A DNA stretch of 64,000 bases from Thamnaconus septentrionalis (taxonomy: Eukaryota > Chordata > Actinopteri > Tetraodontiformes > Monacanthidae). The stretch's first letter is position 1. Every line of letters starts with the position of its first letter. Under the pieces are notes generated by a model. It was not told the origin of the DNA. It saw only the letters and a program-made list of their open reading frames with translations, and ran no database searches. Made by a program: the position numbers and the translations under genes. The stretch is taken from contig CM020516.1 in the NCBI GenBank assembly GCA_009823395.1, positions 8,932,001-8,996,000 of the forward strand, written 5' to 3'. Positions 1 through 64,000 of this stretch are shown here, piece after piece.

Positions 1-223
1 GACTGTGTGTGTGTGTGTGTGTTTGTGGCTGAACAAATGTGGGTGGAACAGAGGCTCATGGAAGCAGGTCAGCTGTCAGCGCACATGAGGCACGGCTCGC
101 CGCCCACCGACAACAAAAGGTCCTGTCCACCGGCCCAAAAAGGGAAAACGGACAGACTCGGCACCAGAATCCAGCCGGTGACTCATCGAATCAGTGCGGG
201 ACGAGTGTGCGCGCCGCCCCCAC
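1..223 (-). other. dhx32 intron 6, partial
   Basis: Intron sequence from the exon 6 donor to the window edge. Holds a short TG run at 4-22 and nothing else I can name. Confidence 0.7.
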
Positions 224-373
224 CTGGCCTGTCCGCGAAGTCACAGCGGCGGAGGCCGGCGATCTCCATCCTCTTGAGGAAGAGCACGGTGGAAGTGATG
301 TCCGAGTCCACGATATGCGGCCGCGTCTCGGCAGGAAGTGGTCTGTCCTCCGGGTACAGACAGAAACACTTGC
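224..373 (-). CDS. dhx32: dhx32 coding exon 6
   Basis: KCFCLYPEDRPLPAE to STVLFLKRMEIAGLRRCDF and ADRP, matching the family block just after motif VI. Acceptor CACGCAG, donor CCAG|GTGGGG, phase 1. 150 nt. The next exon lies left of position 1. Confidence 0.9.
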
Positions 374-2891
374 CTGCGTGTCCGAGAAGAAAGGGAAAGT
401 TTACACAAAATAGAAACACACACAGAGACACTCAAGGTCTTTGATTCGGTGGCTCACCTGTTGCAGCCGTCAGCTGTCGGCGGCTCCTGGCTTGGCCTTT
501 GCTGATTGGTTGGATGGTGACAGAGTCGGTTCTGATCCTGGGGTTGTAAACCTGCAACAGCATCATCATGCGTTGACAGCAGTTCAATGTTGTGCATATT
601 GCTGGAACCTTTCGAGACACCTAAGGAGAAACTTGCATTTCTCTTTTCGAGGCCGGCGTCGATGATGAAGCCGATGGAGCCGACGGCCCAGAAAAAGTCC
701 TCGTTCGGGCTGGAAGTCAGGAAAACTCTCCTTCTTCTTCTTCTTCTATGCGCTGTCTCCTCCTCCCCCAGGATCTGTACACTCCCAGCCTGTCCAGGGT
801 GCGCGGCAACGGGCACAAGTTCGCCCAGGCCGGGGTCCAAGCCGCGACCCTCATGAAGCAGGAGCTCACAGGCCAGATCGATCTCCTGTTAAAATGAGAT
901 GGACTCTGTCAAAAAGATTTAAGACATTTCTTCGCTCTCCATCAGTCGTGAACTTTTACCTGTTTGGTCACCAGAAACACGACCACATCTCCGTCCTCTT
1001 CGCAGCGGTGGATCTCCAGCACCAGACGCAAGGCAGAGCAGAAGTATCCGTCGGCCGTGCTGCTGTGCACCACCTCCCCAGCTGTCGGGCTCTCCAGCTG
1101 GATCTGGGGCATCGGCGAGCCAGTAAAGTGAGACAGCTGTTTGGGTTCAGCCGCGGCCGCCGTCAGGAGGACGATGCGGAGCTCCGGCCTCTGCAGGGCG
1201 ATGTCTTTCAGCAGCCCCAGGAGAACGTCGGTGGCCACGGTCCTCTGGTGGGCCTGGTCCACCACGATGATGCCGTAGCACTCGAGGAAGGTGTCGGACA
1301 TTATCTCTCTGAGTAGAACCTCATCTGTAGAGTACCTGGAGTCCAAAAGGGAGGAAAACATTTAAATATGGAATATTTGTTTGCAAGAATTACCTTAAAT
1401 TACGAAAACACTGCTCATCCCTCTTGTCGGCTTTCTGTGGAGAGCACTTCTAATCAGCTTCCAAACTGCTTTTGACTTCCTTTAATTTGCAACAAGACCA
1501 GAAAGAATGGGACCAGTGGTTGATAACAAAGAAACAAATACAGGAAAGGACAGCGAGCTGAGCTGCTGCTAATGAGACTAGCATTTAGCGGCTTATTTAA
1601 TTTAATCCAATCCTACCGGATGGTAGGAAGACGGATAAAGGGCACTGAAGTCTTTTCTTGGTGGACGAGTTAATATTTTTCTCCAAATGGAAATCGCCAA
1701 GAACTGATGCAAACATCATAGAGCCTCACGGCCAGTGTGGTAAGCAGGAGGCCTGGAGTTGTAGCAGTTTGGATGAATTTCCAGGAAAAACGGAAGTTCG
1801 AGCAGACTGGTCTGGTCTGGTCTCGGGAAAACAACCTATGTAGCGTCTCGGAATAGTGCAAAGAGGCACTCGATGCACATGATGTTCACAACATCCAAAA
1901 AAACAACTCCTCAGAATTTGCTTCATCCCAGAACTGAGGCTTTAAACTCCTTCCAGGAAACCCATCCAACACACTCAAGAATGGGGCCTTAATAAGCACC
2001 ACTCAGCTTTGGCCCTCTTGGTGTAATTTACTCTGATCATTAGTACGGGAGGCAGATCCTCTCCCACGTTCCTGCCTTCCTGCTGGTTGTAACCCCCTCC
2101 CCACGCAATGTGCTCACTTCCCATTGTTCCCACGCTGACTTACGAGGGACCCACATGCAGGATTGTGACATATGGGCGGACAGAGGAGCCTGCAGCTGTG
2201 GAGAAGCTCCCCCCTGAAAAGAGCCCCTCTAAAGCCTTTTGTTGTCCTCTGTGTCGTGAGGGCAGGAAAAAGAGGCTGTGTGATTTTAGCCATGTGCGTC
2301 TGGTTTGAACGTAGTGACGTACCTCAGAATTGTTTCACCGGTGCAACACGTCTCCAGTGGGATGCTGTACCCGACCTCGTGGCCAATGTTGACGTCCATC
2401 TCGTCGGCAACCCTCAGGGCGAGGTCCACCGCCTGCTGAGCGAGGGTCTGGCTGCAGACCACCATGCCATGCTGGAAGTGGACGGATAGGCAGTGCTCAG
2501 CGCACCACTGGGGGATCTGTGGCAAAAAACACAAGTAAGATCAGCAGGTTGTGCCCCTGGTGAGGCGACGGGAGGCTGTTATCAGAAGTGATGCTTTTCC
2601 CCTCCACTTCATCCCCACCTGAGAACTCCTTCCAGTCCGAGCCGAGCCGCTGACGTTGACAAACTGCTCTTTGGCCAGAGTGTCCATGAATTCACGTTTG
2701 GCTTTCCACACAGGCAGCTCCTTCCTCTCCCTCAGCAGCTTGTAGAACCTGGAGGAGTAGGGCAGTCCGTCAAACTGATTCAGCTCCAAGATGTCGTCAT
2801 AGTCTTTGTCTCCCCCGCTCGCAGCCCCCGGCTCTGCTGGTCCCTCTGAACAGTCCAGTCCCGCAGACAAACTTTCATCGCCTTGCTCCAT
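224..2891 (-). CDS. dhx32: dhx32, DEAH-box helicase-like protein, six 5' coding exons (partial)
   Basis: Joins of 2619-2891, 2323-2516, 960-1335, 637-885, 458-551 and 224-373 (read on minus) give 445 codons in one frame; the gene continues beyond position 1. The human protein has about 743 residues. Family signatures: LNQFDGLPYSSRFYKLL near residue 40, PQWCAEHCLS, LALRVADEMDVNIGHEVGY, TDVLLGLLKD, and VYNPRIRTDS. It belongs to the DHX15/DHX32 branch, but Walker A reads GSARTGRSSQ with Arg88 where the ATP-binding Lys should be, and the DEAH box reads DQAH (182-185). Start ATG at 2889-2891 follows stops and precedes the conserved N-terminus. Inference: a helicase-like protein with little or no ATPase activity. 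Teleosts may carry two paralogues; I cannot say which this is. Confidence 0.93.
458..551 (-). CDS. dhx32: dhx32 coding exon 5
   Basis: VYNPRIRTDSVTIQPISKGQ then ARSRRQLTAATG. Matches the family block before motif VI, but the QRAGRAGR arginine-finger motif of active DEAH helicases is not present. Acceptor TTGCAG, donor ACAG|GTGAGC, phase 1. 94 nt. Confidence 0.92.
637..885 (-). CDS. dhx32: dhx32 coding exon 4 (poly-Arg, GC donor)
   Basis: Residues 282-364, from EIDLACELLLHEGRGLDPGL to FIIDAGLEKRN. Seven arginines in a row (328-334) come from an AGA repeat read in frame. The only donor that keeps frame into VYNPRIR of the next exon is AAT|GCAAGT, a GC donor. 249 nt. A GT 23 nt further on (TTAG|GTGTCT) would break the frame. 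Confidence 0.85.
960..1335 (-). CDS. dhx32: dhx32 coding exon 3 (degenerate DEAH box)
   Basis: Residues 156-281. Contains GIIVVDQAHQRTVATDVLLG (DEAH position reads DQAH), then LLTAAAAEPKQ where active DEAH helicases have the SAT motif III. Acceptor CTCCAG|GTACTC, donor CAG|GTAAAA. 376 nt, ends phase 0. Confidence 0.93.
1336..2322 (-). other. dhx32 intron 2
   Basis: 987 nt between the conserved exons 2 and 3, the longest intron seen in this gene; the other complete introns are 74-102 nt. I see no further exon or clear repeat in it. Confidence 0.8.
2323..2516 (-). CDS. dhx32: dhx32 coding exon 2
   Basis: Starts after a CACAG acceptor with IPQWCAEHCLSVHFQHG and runs through LALRVADEMDVNIGHEVGY to GETILR. 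Donor GAG|GTACGT, phase 2. 194 nt. The Cys and Gln replacements seen in human DHX32 in this block are typical of the DHX32 branch rather than DHX15. Confidence 0.93.
2619..2891 (-). CDS. dhx32: dhx32 coding exon 1
   Basis: Encodes residues 1-91: an acidic N-terminus (DKDYDD), the conserved LNQFDGLPYSSRFYKLL block and the degenerate Walker A GSARTGRSSQ. Donor is CAG|GTGGGG, phase 0. Start context GTCGCGATGG has G at +4. 273 nt. Confidence 0.93.
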
Positions 2892-3102
2892 CGCGACCAG
2901 TCCGGCAGCTTGTTAGCTTCAGACCATTTAAGGGAATCCACAGAAGTTGAGATGAGAAAACCTGCGGCTCTTCGGGGAACTGTTGGCCGACACACACAGA
3001 GGGTCTCTGCAAGTGAAGCTGAATGAAAGGCTCACTGCAGGCGGCCAGCTCGGCGCTGTCATGTGGCCACTAATCCCACAGAAGCGCGGTCATCAACAGA
3101 TG

Positions 3103-3104
<2 letters not shown>

Positions 3105-3176
<72 letters not shown>
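3105..3176. repeat. (AC)36 microsatellite
   Basis: Uninterrupted AC dinucleotide run of 72 bp upstream of dhx32, about 210 bp from its ATG. Confidence 0.98.
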
Positions 3177-3179
<3 letters not shown>

Positions 3180-4052
3180 TGGGGGAGTGGAGGGTCAGAT
3201 TCTGGTGTTTACAATGAGGGCAGCTCAGCTCAAACTTAATAAAAAAGACGCACAGTAAAAAAAACAATTTATTTAGCAAGTGTGTTTTAGTTTTAAAAAA
3301 ATCATCTCACAAGTTGAGGATTTAGGAAAAACAAACCTAGTTATTAATCTAAACAATGAGAAGTTTTGCCGGTGCTGTTTAGCTTCAACAACATCAGTCA
3401 ATAGTTTATGAATTATAGAAGAATGAAAAAAACAAAAGGAAAAAGAAAATTAAGTTTCTAAAAAGGATTAACACTATTAAAATATATAACTCATAATGGT
3501 ACAGCCAAGTGATTCAAAACTTGTCCTCCACTTCTTAGTTTTAAATACATTTATGTTTATCTTATTTATAAAACCGATTTAGCTAAAATTCTTGACAAAA
3601 TTAGCTTCTCATTAGCCTTGGTGTCACAAGTCTTATTTAAAACTAGCACTAACACTTTCATATCATAGTCACTCAAATGTAAAGTTAAATATTACTGTTA
3701 AATGTCGACTATAATCTTAAAACTTACTGTGTTCCATAAGGACACGGTATTTCATGTGGTCTACTCATTTCGTTGCAGTTGAAACAGTAGCAGTGAAAAA
3801 GATGCATACGAATACATACCTGTGTCAAAGTGTCAGAATTTAGCATATAGCTACTTTAGCTTGAGAAATCGGCTGTTTTCGGGCCTTGAAATTCGAGGAA
3901 AACAAGGTGAAAAAGTAGCGGGAAGTCGTTTAATTCTGTAATGGCAGTTGTTGTCTGACAGGGGGCAGTGTAGGACAACCATTCTGGGCCATTGCAAAGA
4001 GGTTTGTGCACAGACACTGGGTCAAATACTGGCGGCTTAAAAATGGTTGGAG

Positions 4053-4058
4053 TGTTTT
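4053..4058 (-). other. possible distal adam12 poly(A) signal
   Basis: AATAAA on the minus strand in the context TTTCAATAAAAAC. It would give a 3' UTR of about 2.5 kb. Mammalian ADAM12 long mRNA has a long 3' UTR, so a distal site is plausible. Not testable here. Confidence 0.3.
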
Positions 4059-5661
4059 TATTGAAATGAGAAATTTTGTGCTATTTTTTTTTTTTAAGGC
4101 TGAGTAAAAACAACAACAAACAAAACTAAAACCTCTGGCTGTTGGTTATTGTAAGAGGTTTGTTTTGCTGTGCTTTGCTGTTTCCTTTGTGATTAGAGGA
4201 TAAAACACTAATATCCCAGTGAATGTTTTTCTTCTGTAGTTTTTGAGTTCAAAGAGCATTAGTCCAAGTATCTGTACCTTTCAGAGAAAATGGGACTCAA
4301 AGCAGTTTTATAGCAGTGTATTTCTCAAAAACAAATTAAAAAGAGACAATAACCAACAGAGGATATTTACACTCTACAACTGTGTGGGTGTTTTTCTTTT
4401 TCTTTTTTTTTTAAAAAACAAATTACCTTTATGCAAATGAACACAATACATGTTTGACTTTTACACAGAAATAAACATTTATCAACCAATAGACACGGCA
4501 AACACCTTCCACTGGGGACGGGGGTGACCGACGGTCAAGCACTTTCAACACAAGATAAAAAGCAGCATTCAAACACAAACATGTGCGCGACTTCAATCGC
4601 TGTGCTGCGGTGAGGAGACGAGCCACTGCATTTGGACAAAAGTGTGAGTGCGAAACACCGAGAGACACACACAAAAGGAAGAAGGCGCTGGGGAGTTTGA
4701 ATCCCTCCTTGCTAAAAAAAACAAAACAAAAAACAAAGTTACCGACAAACAACATCAAGGGAAGAGAATTAAAAAGCATAAGAAAAAGAAAAGAAGCCCT
4801 AATCAAAGTGCAGCGCGACGCTCTCAAGCTGATAATTGATGTTGTATTTAGAGTGTGAATCAGAGTTCGACAGCAACCCTTCCCCCCATAAAAAAACAGG
4901 CAAAGTTGAAACGGAATGTTATCTGGGTCCAAAAGGGACGGGAAAGAGGCAGAGAAAAACATTTTGTCGGAGCCGAGGAGGAGATAAAGAAAATGCTCAC
5001 AGTGCTGAAGTCATTCTCGTCGACTCGTGCGCTCAAAGCTCAAAGCGAGCACAAACACAAACACAAACACAATGCTGGGTGACCTGGTGTTGTTGAATTT
5101 TCTTGGACGCACAAAACTGGCAGAAAAGTGGGTGAAAGTCCAAATACAGAGTTATTCCAATGAACACATAGCATTAAAGTTGCGGAAATACTACGGTAAT
5201 TTCTGCCTTTCAGTCGCGGTGGATGGCCCTCAACCCCAAAACTGTCCATGTCTCAGTATCTCTTCATGTGACCTTTTAGCTGCGTGTCGCTTTGGTGTCA
5301 TGATTTCAAAATGTTAACATCACAATGAATAGGACGTAGTAGAAAAGCTGAATACCCCACACCTTCAGTGATCGGTGTAATTAGGCGACTCTGCAGCCAG
5401 AAAATCAAGAGGTGACGACAGAATACTTTTTTGGACTTTACCTCGACGGTGAACTTGCAACTAGTCGTGGGCCGCTTACTGCCTTCACGAACACATCACG
5501 GCTTCCCGCCCACTAATACTGTCTGTCATACTGCTCCTGCAGTACGAGCTTCTACCTAGGAAGTGCAGGAATCCCTCAGGTTGTGTGCAGTGTATAGCAA
5601 CAGTATTATTAATATTATTATATCATTCTGTGTGTCTTTTTTTTTTCCATTTTAAAAGATC

Positions 5662-5667
5662 TTTATT
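5662..5667 (-). other. possible proximal adam12 poly(A) signal
   Basis: First exact AATAAA on the minus strand after the adam12 stop (context GGGAATAAAGATC), 0.93 kb downstream of it. Confidence 0.45.
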
Positions 5668-6180
5668 CCCACTGATCACAATCTATTTGATTAGTACATA
5701 GCCGGTCGGATGGAACGAAATAATACAACAGCAATAATAGCGGGCTCCACATATTCTAAATGCTGTTTACAAATCAAACGGACTGCGTTCAGTGGAAATG
5801 AAAATCTTTCTTTTATAGCCGACATGAAAAAAAAAAAGAAATGAAGCATACTGATTAATAGACCCTAAAATGAGGTGATTAGGAATGTTTTTGAATCGTC
5901 AAGTTGAAAGTAATAATAATAACGATGATGAAAAAAAAAAAAAAAACAAAACAAAATGAAAAGTAAAAAAATGTAGCACCTTGGGTGAGATGAATGACAA
6001 AAAAATTAAATCATGTTTTTTTCAGATCTGTAAGCTACAAAAAACACTTGCCGAGTTGTGCTCCGTTTCCCTTTAAATATTAAGCCGAGAGCCAGAAACA
6101 AGGAAAAAAAAATGAACACAAAGCCACAAAACAAACACAAAGCATTTTGTTCCTCTAACAATCCAGCAAATTCACTAAGA

Positions 6181-6229
6181 GTGTGTGTGTGTATATATAT
6201 TTATATATATATATATATATATACATATA
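6181..6229. repeat. (GT)n(TA)n microsatellite
   Basis: Compound GT then TA run inside the inferred adam12 3' UTR. Confidence 0.95.
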
Positions 6230-6598
6230 AAAAGAACATTTCATGTTTTGGAGACAAAAAAAGTATAAAATTCTTGAAGGAATCAAAAGAAAGTTTCTTT
6301 CTCGTCTCAGATGGACTCTCGCTCCGCTCTTGGTCCGAGCCGTCGGTGCACACGCGCTGCTACGATGCCAGTTAAATACTTAAATAAATAGTTCATTGGT
6401 ACCTGAGCGAGGACAAACAAAGCACCTGTGAGAGGCGTAGCACTGAGGTGTAATGTTAGCCCCTTTTTATATCATGAGAAAGTTCTGCGACTCTTCCTCA
6501 AAAAGTTCACGCAGAGCTTCATTTTCTTTAGTGCAAATCAAGAAATCAGGTTCCCCCTCCCCCGACTGTCGGCGGTGGGGTCCCCTCGTCCGTGACGC

Positions 6599-62407
<55,809 letters not shown>

Positions 62408-64000
62408 CTGAAAACAGAGAGATGGGGGGAGGGGTGTGTGAAATAATGACCAGAGTGTCCAGGCGGCGTTTGACCACAGAGGCGAGCAGCCGGGCAGGAA
62501 GTGGCAGAGCGCGATTGTATTAAATGGAACAGGAAGCCCCGCGTTTCCAAAGTCAGCTGTGACTCATTTCTTATTGAAAAACTCGCTTAGTGTGCGATGG
62601 GATGTGGTTTTTTTTCAGGGTCCGGGGGGCTGCTGCCGTCCGCCCGGCTTTATCTCGTTTGTGCCGGGACAAAACTGAAATGTTTGACATTTCGCGGCGG
62701 GGGCCAAAGGATTTTTTTTATGGCTGGGGGCGACTGTGACGCTAACGCAGTGTGAGCGTTCACATTTGGATCAGCTGTAAAAACGCCCTTTACCTCCCGT
62801 GCCACACAAATAACAGCCCGGACAGAGTCGTCCGGGAAAAATGTACCAACGCTGCTCGCGCCTCAAACTCAACAGGCACGTCAAAGAACGGATAAAACCA
62901 TGAACACGATGCTCCGACGACGATTCAGGAGCAACCACCTCGTTGTGGCCGTGACTAAACCTAAGCGAGAAAAGTGAAGGAGTGTGAGAGTCGGCGCAAA
63001 GAGGAAAATGTGTTGGATTAAATATTTTATGAATGTACAGCCGCCATATGGCCAAAATCAAGCACAGTCTCTGAGTGTGTGTGTGCGTAAAAATTTGGTG
63101 TGAAGTCACAGTCACGACCGCCCCGTCGCCCCCTATTGGCGCAAGGGTGGTTGATACAAATCGCTTTTCCGAGACGCTTTGAATCAAACGCCGCCTCTTT
63201 GCCGTCACTTTAAATGGGGACAGGGTCATTTAATCTTTATAAAATGGCCATTTATGACAGAACCAAGTTGGTAGATTGGCCACATTTCACGTTAAAAGTT
63301 TTTTTTTCTCCCACTTCTCTTCCGTTCTTTGTGATATTTTGATTGGATTCAGATCAAAAAATAAAGATAACTGCCCTCCTGTGACCAACTGAACCTGAGC
63401 GGAGGCTTTTGCCAGAGCGCTGTGAAAAAAACACTTGTTTGCTTTGGTCAGGGGTTTTTCTCAAAACCTCAGCATTTCACATTTCTGGTAAGAGGTTCCT
63501 TCAGATGTGGCGCAGGATCACAATTCTTTAAACGTTTCTTTGATCCCATCCTGAGAAAAACCAAACAGGAGGGTCCGAGGAGAATCGTTTCGACTCCGCA
63601 AATGTTGTTTTTGTGCGTCTCTTAATCCGGCATAAAATAACTCTCACGGTGGGAGCAAGAATTGGATCCATAGTACGTTCCGTAGCGGCGTCACGCTGAA
63701 TTTTCTCCTCAAAGTTTCAGCCGAGTTTACGTCAAACTTTTATTCCAAAAAGTCTGAGAGGTTAACGAGTCTGAAAGAGCTGTGCGCTCCACCTATGGAA
63801 AGACAGATTTATTTCAAAAGGAAGAAGGGGGAGCGAGTGAGGAAAGGGACCACAACAGGATAAAGGGAGATTAAGGAAGGGACTTTCTGCAGAACAAGAA
63901 TCCAGCAGGCGGGAAAACAATCAACAGGGAAGGATCCAGCCAGGGTGATGAGGGATTGAGGGTCCGATATCTGCGCTGAGCATGCAGAGGGCCACGTGCA
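62408..64000 (-). other. adam12: adam12 intron 2, partial
   Basis: Upstream of exon 3. No exon with the expected exon 2 pattern or signal peptide was seen. The CATTTT-rich and CG-rich stretches show no coding signal. Confidence 0.65.

Larger units (their letters stand above)
2892..5640. other. intergenic region between adam12 3' end and dhx32
   Basis: Presumed dhx32 promoter and 5' UTR lie next to 2892, but no TATA box or initiator could be picked out. It holds an AC run (3105-3176) and AT-rich sequence. No open frame here resembles FANK1, the gene found between these two in human. If the distal poly(A) signal is used, part of this is adam12 3' UTR. Confidence 0.6.
5645..6598 (-). other. adam12: adam12 3' UTR, inferred
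   Basis: Sequence between the terminal stop and the first canonical poly(A) signal. AT-rich, contains a GT/TA microsatellite at 6181-6229 and several A or T runs. Extent is inference; no transcript was available. Confidence 0.45.

Overview
The window is vertebrate nuclear DNA, most likely from a spiny-rayed (percomorph) teleost. Two multi-exon genes lie in tandem on the minus strand, with GT-AG introns, dense microsatellites, small inverted-repeat transposons and LINE 3' ends of fish type. I see no prokaryotic or viral gene and no RNA gene.

At the left edge (224-2891, minus) are the first six coding exons of dhx32, a DEAH-helicase-like protein; its 3' half lies beyond position 1. The reading frame holds through all six exons (445 codons). 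The residues that define an active DEAH ATPase are altered.

From 6599 to 62407 (minus) lies nearly all of adam12 (meltrin alpha): 21 coding exons, numbered 3 to 23 by comparison with the 23-exon human long form. Their lengths sum to 2634 nt, giving 877 residues and a stop with all phases consistent. They encode, in order, the prodomain with cysteine switch and furin site, the zinc metalloprotease, disintegrin, cysteine-rich and EGF-like domains, one membrane helix and a proline-rich cytoplasmic tail. Exons 1 and 2 (signal peptide, start of prodomain) lie to the right of the window. Largest introns: 45291-62333 (intron 3), 25903-35743 (intron 11), 7765-12667 (intron 21).

The two genes are not known to share a pathway: ADAM12 is a cell-surface sheddase, DHX32 an intracellular helicase-like protein. 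Their adjacency matches the human 10q26 neighbourhood, except that FANK1, which lies between them in human, is not seen in the 3.7 kb here.

The rest is intron or intergenic DNA. It holds a TTAA-flanked MITE family (five traces), a Harbinger-like pair, two elements with 8-bp target duplications, a Tc1/mariner-like MITE, three LINE 3' ends, a 0.35-kb direct duplication, near-identical purine tracts in two adam12 introns, a 175-bp pure CT run, and a cluster of housekeeping-promoter motifs in intron 3. Exon edges were placed by eye from splice consensus, frame and recalled family sequence; no search was run.
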